From Caenorhabditis remanei (taxonomy: Eukaryota; Nematoda; Chromadorea; Rhabditida; Rhabditidae): a DNA stretch of 64,000 nt. Numbering within the stretch: the first letter of the stretch is position 1; every line of letters begins with the position of its first letter. Where the stretch lies: assembly GCF_010183535.1 (NCBI RefSeq), contig NC_071332.1, forward strand, positions 9,734,001 through 9,798,000, in the 5' to 3' direction. The notes below the pieces were generated by a model that was not told where the DNA came from, searched no databases, and worked only from the letters and a program-made list of their open reading frames with translations. Both the position numbers and the translations under genes were made by a program. Of this stretch, positions 24,601-36,868 are shown one piece after another.

Positions 24601-27600
24601 CCACTTTTCAAGCAGTTTGTCACTTCCACTTCACCGAAAAACCCTTTGGTGCGTTGTTCCTTATGTTATATCCAAATTTGAGCTGAGCCTTCTATGTAGT
24701 CCAGGACAACCCCACTCATTAAATAATTGAATTACGGATTTTTGGATTTGCACTAAAAAACAAGAAGCGTCGTTTCTGAGCAAAGAATGCGCGTAGGAGA
24801 GCATCGCTCAAGAAGATGTAGGTGAATACGGAATGATGCCCTTTGACCATTTGATGGAGAGCACTAAAGAAAAGCTAAAGATAGATAATGGGTTTGGAAA
24901 CAGAGAACGAACGGAAATTATAAAACTGGGAAGGCAGGATTTTGGATGGAGAAATAAGTAAAGTGTGAAGATTGTCGATCTATTCTTTTTCATGCTTTTA
25001 GTTCTGCATATTTCAACGATCAAACAAGACGAGCACGAAACGATATAGAAAATGCACCGGATGTCAACTTAATTAGAAGGATGGATGTACCTTACTCCGC
25101 AAGGTTTAGAATTCTTTTCATTCTACACACAGTGAATAATTCCATACTTTTCATTTTTCTGATGGTCCGATTTATCCGGAAACACCAAGTGGGATTCTTG
25201 TCTTTCAATCAGTCTCACTGATCTTCATATTTTCATAAATCTTCGAATTTAGACTTACTGTAATCGTCCACTTCCAAATGATCGGATGCAGACGGGATTT
25301 TTGTTTTGTATCTGAAATTAAGAAATTTTTGGATGATAACCCTTGAAAAGGAAGAATAAGAGGAACGGATGAACAAAGAAAGAATATCATGAGATCAACA
25401 CAAATAAGAATAAAAAAAGAAAAGAAGAAGGAGATGGAGACGTTGTTTTTTGGTTCCAGAAGGTCTGAAGTGTGACGAAAAGAGGGAAGAGAGAATAAAT
25501 TGGAATCTGAATATTTTGGAATGAAGAATTTAGACGAGAGCCACTTGGAGCAAAAGTTCTATGTGAGTCAGAACGATTTCAGAACTTCAATAGAAAATTG
25601 AAACTGAAATCTCATAAATTTTGTGTTTTCGAGTAATCAAGTCTCAATGGGAATTAATTGAACTTTCATTACACCGACAAATCATGCAAATTCGGTCAAA
25701 AACTGATAAAAGATTTTGGGAAAAACAAGATGACAGTAATCAGAGTTGGCGTTTGTTGAGAACAATATTTCTATTAGAAACCGGAATTCATCTTTGAATC
25801 TTCATATATTATCGTTGAGATGATTATTCATGAACTCCAGTATCGTAAATCCGGATAATCGTGAATTTGATCCATATATCAGAACACCAACGTCAGAAGA
25901 AAAGGGTATTCAAGTACGTGATAAGAAGAAGAAACCGAGCTCAAATCCACTTTAGTTCCTATGAAAAATCAAAAAAATTTTAAACTAAAACATTCATAAT
26001 GATCAGAAAAGTTATGTTCAGATTGTCTCCTGAGTTCGTGAGAGTTAAAAAGGACATCGCCTCACATTTTCCATTCTGTCGCAATTTCAATTCATAATGA
26101 TTAACAATTCACACACGGGCAGCAAAAAAAAACTTTGAAGATGATTTCTTGTTTATATGAATCAATCATCATCGTCATGTTTCATTTCATATTGACAGAA
26201 CTTCAAAGTGTAAAGTGAGAGATCTTTGAAAGATGAACACGTTTTTAGATTTTTTGAGAAAGTTCTTTTTTGAAGTCGAGCAAATCTCAGAGCTCTCGAA
26301 AATAAATTTCCCCAGTTTTCCAGCGTTTGAAGAAATAAAAAGAGTGACAAGCCGGGGAGATCCACCCATTTGATCTACTCTAATCTCACTATTCCTTTCC
26401 GTTTTCCTCTCTATTTCTAAATTTTCTGAATAATTCCTTCAGGCGAAATGAGAAGTACGAATTGAGCAGGTGGTGGGTGTGAATGAGTTCGGAATGAATG
26501 AAAAAAGGAAGAGCAAACGATTAGAAATATCTTGAACTGAAAATGTATTGTTAGCTCAAAAATGGGTGTGTATGGATGCCCTTTTTGTTTTTCTGTTTTT
26601 GAATTCTTCAGAAAAAAAGAGAGAGAGAACGTATGAAAATGAGGTGGAATGAGAGAGTTTTAATTTAAGAAGGGACACCGAATAGCATACTTGCAACGGG
26701 CCGGGCCGGCCTGGCCCGGCCCGGCCCGGTCGGCCCGGGTCACAGTACAAAAATTTGAAAATTTGAATTTTTTTGAAATTTTTTTGATTTTTTCGCAAAA
26801 AAGTCGAATTTTCGACTATGTTTTTACATATCGATAAAACTCAAGTGTACATAGGATTTTTGACTATTTTTGATGAAAATTTCAAAAAATTTCGAAAAAT
26901 TTTGTGAAAAAATTGTGCTCATTTTTTGACTCCGGGCCGACCGGGCCGGGCCGGGCCGGGCCGACGGGCCGAGCCGGGCCGGGCCGATATTTTGCAAGTC
27001 TGCCGAATAGTAGTCACGTCCTGACGAGAATGTTGAGATGATTGTATGAGAGGAAATGAATCAGATAATGAAAAGTTTTTGGGTTTCACTGAATCAGCAG
27101 AAGGAAATGGAAACTTAAACTATGATTGTTATGAAAAATTCCAATTTTAAGAATTTTATTTTCAGGTAAGATGAGGTCAGTTATTGACTAAAAAAAAGAA
27201 TTTGAATAACATAGAATATCCATAAGGTTCTAAAATCAGCAACTTCGAGCAGCCTCAACGAGCCTCAAGCCTCAATGTCTTATTATCTACACGTTTTCTG
27301 CATATTTATGAATAAAAGTTTATTGAAAAAAACGTATTCAAAACTTTGATCATGATTATTCATTCTTTTTATATCTAACTTCAACATTTCTCTACATTTT
27401 CTAGCAAGATAACTCTTTTTTTGAGAAAACAGATAACTCGTGATCGAGTTCTACAAGACTAGGCTGCAAGTGAAGAAGGATTTCTTGTCATTTCAGTTTT
27501 GAGCAAAAACACAACAAAAGTGATACTGCATAAATAATTCAACTATCCGGGCTTTGTTTAGCCTCATCTCAAGTCAATGATTGGTTTCAGACGAGATGGA

Positions 27601-30528
27601 GAAATGGAATTTGAACAACAATGAATGAGAAGTAAATGGAAACTGGGAGAAAAAGTAACAAGATTCAACATACGATCATCTCAAATATTTATTCTAGAAA
27701 CCAATAGACATTTGATATCCAATTTCCTGATCTAGTCATGTTTTGTAAATGAACCTGTCAAAACCAAAAAAAGCTCAACATTATTGATATCAGATTTCAT
27801 GAGAATAGATTTCTTGTTTCTTTTTGATCCAGTAAAAGTTTTGATCTTTTTTATGTTGATTCTTTTCAGAACAACAATTATGTAGAATTTCGAATAGGAA
27901 GTGTACATATTTATAGAATGAACAAAAAGCGGGAAGAAGAAGAGTAAGGTGGTCTTGAAGACGTGCTCTTGGAGCATACGATGAATGAAAAGATAGATCA
28001 AAGAAAAAGATTTGGAAAAAGAAGTGAAGAAAGATTGTTATAAAATGAAATTGAGGTCAAACATCTGGGAAAAGAAACATGGAAATGGGTACATAATGAG
28101 GACTTTTTGAAACAGAATTTATCGTTCCACCCTTTTTCAAAACAGTACCCCAGTTGCTGTAACTGTCATATCTCATTTTTCTACTTTCTACCAACAGAAG
28201 ACTCTTCTATTCAATCGAATTCTTTTTTTCTTTTCAAGTATTTTCAAGTAAACATGGGTCAAAATTTTGGCCGTCTTAGTTCAACAACGTCATCTTACAA
28301 GAAAAACAAGCACGTGTGGTCCCAAATAATAAAATTCGAAAAACTACTAAAGAAGCTAAAAATAAAGATATTCTTGCAAGAAAAAACAAATAAAAGTTAG
28401 GTGATGAACTGGTAAGAGCCTGAGGAAAAAGACGTTCTCTATCTTATTTCCTATTTCCTTTTTCTTCTTCTCTTAATCCACCAATTCAAATTGGTATTCA
28501 TTTTAAGTGAGTTTTCGGGGGGTGATGCCTTTCGATGAGATCAATTTGTCACAGAAAAAGAGACGCCGTATGGATTACGGTAGAATGCGTCATTTGGAAA
28601 GTTGGGAAGAAACTTGGAAGAGATGAACTCAAAGAAGACGTCATCAGTTACTGCAGACCATCTAATACTCTGCAATTCTGAAAACCCCAGAATAAAGAGA
28701 TTGGATAAAAAGAGAAAAAAAGAAAAAGAGATAATAAACATTGAGTATTTCGAATTAATAAAACATGGTCTGAGTTAAGAAAAAAAAGTTAGGATGTAGC
28801 GGTGATAAAAAAGTTATTGAGCATTACCCTCTTACCCTCTTACCCTCTGTCAACTTCTTTTCTCTTTCTTTCTGAGTTTTCCTTTAGTTTTAGTCTCATA
28901 ATTTTCTGAAGTAGATGAGTCGATTGTTTAAAGAGAAAGGAGAAAGGAAGAAGAGTTGTGTCTAACAAGATGGATCCAAAGAATGTGTGGTACGGGAAGG
29001 AGAAAGGGATTAATTAGGAGAGGTTTCCAAGAAGGACAATTCGAAGATCTAAGATTGGGGGTGGATTTGAGTTTATATGATCAACAAGTAAACGACGAGG
29101 TATGATCAAGTTTTGAAAAAAGAGTTCCAAAATGACTCAAATGTGCAGTCTCTATTTCACAACACTTGGTGTTCCTCCCAACCACCCACTTTGAACTCTC
29201 TCAGAAACCCTACCAAACAACTACTTTCAAAAAACATTTCAATTCAATCCATCAAAAGAAAGCAACAAAAATTATTACGAAACAAAGGAAAAGAAAAAGG
29301 CGTAACAACTTTAGGAAGGCTGCTGAATCTCTCTGTAATCCTTCTCTTTTTCTTGCAATGCACTGAAATTTATGATGATCCGCCTCGTTTTGTTCACGCC
29401 TGAAATGTGTTCAAAATGACAGACAACATGCGACAAGTTGCGATTAAAGAAGGGGATTCATCAGAATTGGAAAAAGAAAAAAGAAGGTACTTTCTAGTAT
29501 TCGGATGCAATTTTTATATCTGAGAAGGAAGAAGGATATACGGGATATATACGGGGGTTCATATGTCTATTTGTGTTTTTGATTGACATGGTAACAACAT
29601 GTTCGCGTGGACACTTATCAAACATTCGGTGAAAACTTCTATTCCGAAATTTACGATGACTGAAATAGTAGTGGTATAGGCAACAAATTAAATGCGTCAC
29701 TTTCACTTGGAGCACACCTAATCCCTCCTCTCTACTCCTGATGATGATGATGTTTCTAGAAAAAAGTGTACGGAAGAGCAGATGGAATAGGAAAAGTGAA
29801 GAATGTTGGTGTCTCTGCAGAAAGGAAAAAAGAAGGACCGAACACGCGATCATATGTTAATCGGTCCATTGGGAACAGACCGGCTGGATGGCGACGTTGA
29901 AGTCGATAAGTGGGGTGAAGAGCATGAAACATGTTACAAGTTTGAATAAGAGAAAGACCGCCCGAGTTGTTTCTTTTTGCTGAGAGTGGATGAAAAAACA
30001 CTTGAAGACTCACGAGATGGAACAAAAAGAAAAGAAGAAGCCACGTCATTATGCGGCGACGAATGGGATGCGAAACGATTTGAGCAGTGGATCAGAGACT
30101 ATGTGTGAGAGCGTTCAGATCTTTGGGAATACCTGCGCCGAGGAAAGCAATTACCATTTCTAGTGAACTATCTTCGAGAACAGTTCATTCTTCTTTTCTT
30201 CGATTATTGTTTTTCTTTAGTTTCCTACTACAATTTCTTGCCTAAACTTGTCGAGTGCAGGCGTCTTTTTGACGTAAGTCATCACCGACCAGCTTCACCT
30301 GTCAAATACACTTGTTGATTTGATTCAATTCTGATGTTTCTTCTTCATTTTTAGGACAAAAATCAATCTAAGAACAGTAATTTTAATGAAAAATACAGAC
30401 AAGTAATACACGCATCGGGTGGAGATGTCATTGGCAAATCACGAGAAACTGAGGTAAAAGGATAAGTCGTGGGGAAGAGAAATGAGAATGTAAATACAAT
30501 ATATGCATTTTTTAGAAACTATGAGTTT
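18621..30528. other. 12-kb gene-poor region
   Basis: The + strand is strongly purine-rich (AGAAAGAAG-type runs), equivalent to pyrimidine-rich minus-strand introns. I found no gene with convincing splice pairs. Exon-like patches on the minus strand sit near 23220-23476 (after a good acceptor), 21780-21848, 21540-21646 (after CCTTCTCCAG) and 19280-19400. A possible signal-peptide frame starts at 30049. It may be the regulatory region or first intron of the frpr gene, or hide a small gene. A hAT-like element lies at 26686-27002. Confidence 0.45.
26686..27002. mobile_element. hAT-like non-autonomous element with CCGGG arms
   Basis: A 317-bp element flanked by the perfect 8-bp direct repeat CCGAATAG (26678-26685 and 27003-27010). 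Its ends are inverted repeats CATACTTGCAA / CAGACTTGCAA starting with CA, as in hAT transposons. Inside each end is a GC-rich arm of repeated CCGGG/GGGCC words; the arms are mutually complementary and flank an AT-rich core with poly-A/T. No transposase is encoded. Confidence 0.75.
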
Positions 30529-31934
30529 TCAAGAAAGATGAATAGTTTCGAATGATTTAACAGGTATGTGACAAATTGGACACAAAAGTGGAATTTGTTT
30601 CTGGAAAGCTTCGTTGCACCGTTCACAAAGACAGAGATGATTGCACGGGCGGAGGAGGACTCGTTTGTCAGCCAGTTTACATAGACAACATTGAAGACGT
30701 GTTTCGTTGAGCGACGCTTCGATCGATCTGAAAATGACAGATTGTGAAGGTGGAATTCAGTAGTTTCTATGAAAATTATGACTTGTTTAATGAAAAAAAG
30801 AGAAGTTCAGAAAGTTCGTCATTTATATGAGGCAAATACTCATTTACTACCTGCTCATTTACTACCACATGCTCAGTTACTACCTTACTCATTTACTACC
30901 ATTACTCTTTTACTACCATTTACTCATTTACTACCGTTTGCTCATTTACTACTATTACTCATTTACTACTTTTTACTCATTTACTACTTTAGAGCGATAT
31001 GCTGGAATTCACTTTTCACCATTCTCTTAGGCTTAGGTTTCTTAGAAATTTGGAAAAAATTGACGAAAACGGTTATTCATCGTATTTGTCAATTGTTTTC
31101 CGAATTTCAAAGAACCCTAAGCCTAAGAGAGTGGTGAAAAGTGAAGTAGTAAATGAGCAGTACGGTAGTAAAAGAGTAAAAGTAGTAAATGAGCAAACGG
31201 TAGTAAATGAGTAAATGGTAGTAAATGAGTTGAAGTAGTAAATGAGTAAGGTAGTAAATGAGCAATTGGTAGTAAATGAGTATTTGCCTTTATATGATGA
31301 ATCTTGCAAAAAAAAGAAATAGATTAATACGTTTCAAGAATAAAAACTCACTGAATACTACTCTTTTTCGAGGGTTTCGGACCATGAATTGCTTCGACAG
31401 TACGACGAATTGGAGCCGCTCTGAAAATATGCTTTGCGTTTTGCATTAAGGGCTAGCGACGAGGTTTAAATACCTGTTGTCGACTTTTTCAATGAATCCC
31501 AGAATAAATTTTATTGGATGAAGGAGAGCGCTGATAATTCTGGTGATAGTATGAACCTGAAAAAAAGTAAATTTCACAGCTACTTAAATTATGTGATTTT
31601 ATTTCCTGTTTACCTGGGGAAAAATGAATCCGACTGTTGTGTATACAATTGAAACAGCGTAGGGAACAACCGTGTATAGAAGATAACTGATAAAGCTTTC
31701 ACGTGGTGTTGATGATAGCCTTCGATAGACATAAAGCACAATTAACGTTGTAGATACAAAAAGAAACAATGATAACGAGGAAAATACCGGAAAGTTTGTG
31801 AAAAACCAGCTGGTTATCCGAACAGGAATTGTGACAAACCAATAAACGGGATAGATTAGTTTGAATATGTAATCGAATGCCGTACGAGAAGCTCGAAGAG
31901 CATCATCAGGTTCTTCTTCTTGAATTTCAGCCAT
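30529..31934 (-). CDS. RNF26-like multi-pass membrane RING E3 ligase
   Basis: Four exons: 31614-31934, 31474-31556, 31352-31420, 30529-30727 (223 aa). The N-terminal half has several hydrophobic segments (FKLIYPVYWFVTIPVRITSW, LSLFLFVSTTLIVLYVY, SYLLYTVVPYAVSIVYTTV). The C-terminal exon encodes a C3HC4-type RING: CCLC, PCNHLCLCERC, then CPIC close to the end. Membrane N terminus plus C-terminal RING with the CLC-x2-C signature is the RNF26 arrangement, an ER ubiquitin ligase that organises endosome positioning and STING turnover in mammals. The protein is about half the human length. ATG faces the 32145 gene across 210 bp. Intron 3 contains a Mutator-like fold-back element. Confidence 0.85.
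30831..31288. mobile_element. Mutator-like fold-back element
   Basis: A 458-bp near-palindrome flanked by the 9-bp direct repeat TTTATATGA (30822-30830 and 31289-31297), the length made by Mutator-like transposases. Both ends begin GGCAAATACTCATTTACTACC-type sequence (first 20 bases GGCAAATACTCATTTACTAC). Each arm is a minisatellite of about 13-16-bp units built on CTCATTTACTACC. Near the centre each arm carries two telomere-like units (TTAGGCTTAGG and its complement). No coding capacity. It lies in intron 3 of the RNF26-like gene, so its RNA could fold into a long hairpin. Confidence 0.75.
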
Positions 31935-32144
31935 TTTCGATTTTTGGAATTGACAGAATCTCGAAAAATTTTCCAGAAAATCTGAGAAAATTGTGAAATT
32001 GACAGTGGCCGAGAAAACGACCGCGGCTGAGAAAACCAAGCATTGTGTACTCCTCTCGGATAAGTCAAATAAATGTAATTTTTCTTTCTTTCAAACTTAT
32101 AAATTTACAAATCCACATAAATTTTACTATTTTTTTAAAGAAAA
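31935..32144. promoter_or_regulatory. shared bidirectional promoter
   Basis: Only 210 bp separate the start codons of the RNF26-like gene (minus) and the 377-aa protein gene (plus), so both promoters must lie here or overlap the 5' UTRs. No TATA box is obvious, in keeping with housekeeping genes. Confidence 0.55.
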
Positions 32145-33481
32145 ATGATAACATCTAAACCTGAAAGTGTTCTTGTTTGGATGGCGAACCGTGGAAGTTA
32201 TGTAGAAAGCATGCCAGGAACAATACTTCGAATTAAGAATGCTTCGAAATTCGGAGAAAATCTCTACGGTATTTAATAGGATTATGCTATTCATTTATTA
32301 AAGGCATCCGATTCACACAGGATTCAAAGATCAGCCTGGTGAGCTTGTGGACCTCAAATGGGATTCTCTCTTCAAGTTGCGACCAACACATGTTGAAATT
32401 GATTTCGGAAAAAATCCTTGCGATTCATTGGTTAACGTACTGGAAGAAAATTATGAGGATGAGCAAGTAAAGTTTTTCATTTATCTAGTACAAAATAAAT
32501 ATTTCTTTTTCAGATACGTGAATTCTTCGAAAGAGTGAAAGCAATGTCTCTGCACATGACTGACATTTCAGCGGACAGTCTACTAAAACTTATGAATAAG
32601 TTTACTTTACTTGCCGCATTCTCTTTCTCTGAAACTAAATTCTCAGTATCTGAGTGGTCTATTATCCTTAAACGACTATCAGAACTAAACTTACGAGGAA
32701 TCGAAATTGCTGACAATATTCTGGATGAAGTTCGACAAAATTTAGATATTTCTCTGATGAAGTTGTCTGGAAACCCTGGAGTTGACGTGAATGAGTTCAA
32801 AAAAGGAATTGAATTTGTGACAGTGAAAGTACTTGCTGTACAAGAATTGAAATTTCTGGGAGAGACGGATGCTGAACAGCTTCTCGAAGTTCTTCCACAG
32901 TCGTAAGTCATGTCATTCTTTGCTTATTTCGAATCATAATGTCAACTGCTTTTTCAGATTCCCTCGCCTTCAAACACTCATTTGGGATTGGAACGTCGTT
33001 GATCCAGAATTAAATTTTGATGATAGAACCAAAAACATCTTGAAACAGCTTCTTGATGTTAATCAGAGACTGAATCTGGGAGCACTTGCAGTTGTTGCAT
33101 ATACACCAAACCCGGAAACGAAGGCATCAATTGAAGGAGTAGCGAGAACACTGAAAGAATCAATAAAAGAAGTTCAGTTGCATCAATTCGCTACGAAAGG
33201 ACTTTCAGATGGAATGGCCAATTTCTCATTGATCGTAGCCGGAAAGAATGAAAAAGTTTTGAAAGAACTTGTTGAAATGTACGTAGTGGATCGTTCAACA
33301 ATACCGCCTATGGGGTAAGAAATCCTCTCTTTTTCGCATTTTATTCGTTTAAAAAAATTCCAGAAAGTTACTCCGACTTTGCGAGGAAGACATTGTTCCG
33401 ATATACCCCGCAATAACGATGGATTTTGGAGGATTCGATAAAACTCGAATTCGCCAATTATACACAAATCCGTCCGATTAA
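32145..33481 (+). CDS. unnamed 377-aa nematode protein
   Basis: Five exons in phase: 32145-32268, 32321-32466, 32514-32902, 32958-33314, 33364-33481. There is no signal peptide or membrane helix, so it is probably cytosolic or nuclear. The middle contains leucine-spaced stretches (ILKRLSELNLRGIEIADNIL; LQTLIWDWNVVDPELNF) that hint at divergent leucine-rich repeats, as in nematode F-box/FTH-type proteins, but no F-box is visible at the N terminus (MITSKPESVLVWMANRGSY). I do not recognise the family. From its place between the RNF26-like and MICU genes it corresponds to a C. elegans C56A3-cosmid gene. It converges on the MICU gene with 214 bp between stop codons. Confidence 0.8.
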
Positions 33482-33695
33482 TCGTTCGCTTTTTACATTT
33501 TTTTTGTTGTTTTAGTACTCATGTTTGCTTGTTATTTTCAAATTGTTTACACTTTGTTATTAAAAAGTTGGTTCTAAAATTATCTTTATATTTACACACA
33601 AGTGTTTTGGAGTGATGGCAAAGAAAACCGTTCTATCTACAAGGCAAGCACAGGGTTTACAGAGGAAAGTGAAACGAGTCAATAGTACCGGGAAG

Positions 33696-36600
33696 CTAAG
33701 CACGGGATACTTCATTAATAATGCAATTTTTGAATGGTTTCCAACCCCATGGTTTCTCGAGTCGTCCACGAAGTCCACGATGAAGACGATCACTCATAAC
33801 AGCGAGGAACTCAGGATACGATAGTGTTCCATCATTATTTTCATCGAAAATTCGGAATATCATCGAGACAACGACAGGATCGAGCTCTTTTCCTATTGTA
33901 CAACCAACAGCTCTCGCGAACTCCGGTTCCGACACAGGCACATTACTGTTGATATACAATCGGACAGCACTTTGAAATTCCGCCAAGTTGTTTAGGAATC
34001 GACTGAATGTCGCCCATTGGTGTAGAGTGATTCCTTGTTCATCATCAGCCGACTTTTCTTGAACTCGTTGAAGATATTTATGATAGTCATCCAAATTGAC
34101 AATACTGTATCGAAGAATAAGACGAGCGAAGTCGACTGGCGAAATCGTGCTTTTTCCACGGGCAAACTCGTAAAACTCAATTTCCATGAGCTCTTCTTGC
34201 AAATTCTCGTAGAATCTGAAATAAGTTACATACATTTAAAAAGGGATATTGAGGCAAAATTACTGTTGGAATTCATCGAAACTAAGAGTTGCGTTTCCTC
34301 TTAGTCCAAATAAATGGAGAAGCAGTGTTGTGTCTTGCTTCCGGACCTCTTCTTCACTTTTCTGAAAATAATTTATGAGTATTAGTTATTCGCATTTTTG
34401 TGAAGTTTGCATGAACATGAACGAGTCGGGTGCCTGAAAGTGTCGCGGCTTTGGAAGCAAACATTCGAGCAATCTGGAAAAATTTGGGAAAAATTGTAAA
34501 ACAACAAACACAAGGCTGTTGAAAAAAGGAAATCAAGGGAATAATTTAGTAAGAGAAGTGGGTAGAAAAGGAAAAGAAGAAGCGCGATATTTGACAACAA
34601 ACAGACGGATAATGGATTGTGATAGTTATCAAAGAATAGTTTTGTAACTGTTTAGTTAGAAAACATTTTGATAAATAACACAATCTTACAAGGGAAAATA
34701 TATTTTACAACATCATTCACGTCTTCAATCATGCAAACTTCCTTCTCTCTTCTGAATCATTTTCAATCTTACGGTGAACATAACAGCATATGAATCAGCT
34801 CCAGTGAATAGACGATCCGCACCGATGCGACTGACGGCGAAGTGATAATCGGCGGCATCGAGATGGCAAGACTAAACAACAGAGAAAAAGATAGATAAAG
34901 GAAAAGTTAAAGCTTTGTTTTTCTGTAAGCACTGTTGTGATGGTGATGAGTGAGAGTATGAGTTGGTGCAAACGCTTACATCTTGTACCTCATCGTCTTC
35001 TGAAGCTTTCGATGGCTGGACACGTGTTGTTGAGCGAAGTGAAGACGTTAGACTACGAATCTAAATTGTACGATTCTAAATGCTATATGGATTGAGTATG
35101 ATCTCAAATAAAGATATAATAAATTTTGTGTTATGTTTTAAAGGTGGACTAAACTCAACTCCAATATTTTCATAGAATAAGGTATGAGTACCGGTGAGTT
35201 CATTTTCATATCGAAAAAATTTTAAAATTCGGTCTGGAACCCGCTGAGAGCGATCGCCGGTGAGTTTGGGCATTTCGGTGGCTGGTGAAAATTGGCGGTA
35301 TGGCTCAGAAATTCGAGTTCAGTCGTATGTTCATTTGTTCATTTCCGTGAGTTCATCTTCATATTTCAAGAATTTTTCAATTCGGTTCATTCACCGCGGA
35401 GAACGAGCGGCAAAACAGTTTGGGCATTTCTGTGGGCGTGGAACATTCTAGAACTTTTTCGAAAATGTTGTTTTTTTCGAGTTTTCTTCGTTTTTTCTAA
35501 CATTTTTGTAATAATTCTATCAATTTTTGCCGTTTACTTTCGAAATTATTGAAAGAAAACAACAAAAATGACCGAAAATAGCGTTAAAATTTGAAAAATT
35601 CAACATGGCCGAAGTCGAATTTCTAGGCCACCGAAATGCCCAAACTCACCGGCGATCGCTCTCAGCGGGTTCCAGACCGATTTTTAAAATTTTTTCGATA
35701 TGAAAATGAACTCAACGGTACTCATACATTATTCTATGAAAATATTGGAGTTGAGTTTAGTCCACCTTTAATGGAAAGTCCGATATGTCAATTGAGAATA
35801 GGGGAATAAAAATGAAAAGGATAATTTCAAATTTTATGAACATAGCTAAAGTTATAACTAATTGAAAGCGATGGCGGGATGCAAAATGCAAAAACCTAAT
35901 TGGATAATGATCGCGTGCTGGGGATATTTTCGAACAAAACATGAATTTTCAGAGATTCCATAAATGCATTCAGTTTCAAACTTTAAAATCAAATCATTTG
36001 TAATCAATGGGAATAAGCTTACTGATTTTATTGTTAACTCACACTTTCACTGAAAACAAAATTAGGATTTCTGAATACAAAAGCAAGCAAATATCGCACT
36101 TCTCTTCGCATTTCCTCTCCAAATGTTGCAAAAAATATAAGAGAAAAACAATCAAATACTTACCAGCATAAATTCATCTCGATCTATATTACCGTTGTCA
36201 TCTTCGTCAAACATTAAAAATGCAATACGGAAAGCTGCTTTTGATTCTGAAAGCTATCAAAAAGTTAATTTAATTGAGGAGCGAGTGACTCTCACTTGTC
36301 AAAAGAGTAAGAAGAAATATATATTCAGAGTACGAAATTAATCCATTCTGATCCATCGTTCGGAAAAAATGTTTACTTCCACTTCGAAACGGTGGAGTCT
36401 TTTTGAGAATTCGTGTAACATCTTTTTCCTTTAAAACTCTTCGATAAACTCGTTCTCGTGGAGCATCCAGAGTGAGAGAATCAATGAAATCCATTGGACT
36501 CATGTAGATGACATCGTCAAACTCAACAGAGGCGAATTGAAGAAACCTTAGTTCTCTTTTTGTGAGCTTGTGATCGGTTTGAACATTGTGACGAGACGCG

Positions 36601-36868
36601 TCATCTGGCCCATCTGAGATTAAATTTATTTATTTATTTATTTAAAATACTATTAAATGAATTCAATATGAATACTTTCAAAGAGCATACCAAGAATTCC
36701 AGCTTTTGCAGTCCTTATCAATTCATAAGCTCCTAGTGAAGTTCCGATTCCAGCTGCAGCTAACACGGCAACACTTCTAGCCGAAGATCTTTCAATGATT
36801 CTTCCGGTAAGAATCTGATGTCGTTGTTTTGGTGAAAAACTCCAAACTCGAGAAAACGCTCGCTTCAT
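33696..36868 (-). CDS. MICU-family mitochondrial calcium uptake regulator
   Basis: Model: 36691-36868, 36296-36613, 36164-36246, 34980-35060, 34773-34871, 34264-34361, 33696-34215 (458 aa). An Arg/Ser-rich N terminus (MKRAFSRVWSFSPKQRHQIL) and a hydrophobic segment fit import to the mitochondrial intermembrane space. The MICU core is clear: KRELRFLQFASVEFDDVIYM, MSPMDFIDSLT, then GLISYSEYIFLLTLLT. EF-hand 1 is DEDDNGNIDRDE (about residue 179) and EF-hand 2 DENNDGTLSYPE near the end. MICU proteins gate the calcium uniporter MCU. Exons 34980-35060 and 34773-34871 have lengths divisible by three and may be optional. A further exon-like patch (about 34430-34476) has no phase-compatible donor. The 1.1-kb intron 3 houses a Tc1/mariner-type element. 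Confidence 0.88.
35141..35768. mobile_element. Tc1/mariner-type MITE (628 bp)
   Basis: Long terminal inverted repeats of about 140 bp start AAGGTGGACTAAACTCAACT at 35141 and end with its complement at 35768. TA dinucleotides flank both sides (35139-35140 and 35769-35770), the target duplication of Tc1/mariner elements. The unique centre encodes nothing recognisable. It sits in a MICU intron. Arms are nearly identical apart from small changes (for example AAGGTATGAG versus ATGTATGAG), suggesting moderate age. Confidence 0.8.

Noticed and set aside
30831..31288. CRISPR-like array of regularly spaced repeats
   Set aside because: Repeat units are contiguous with no unique spacers, the two halves are inverted copies, and the host is a eukaryote; it is a transposon with minisatellite arms.
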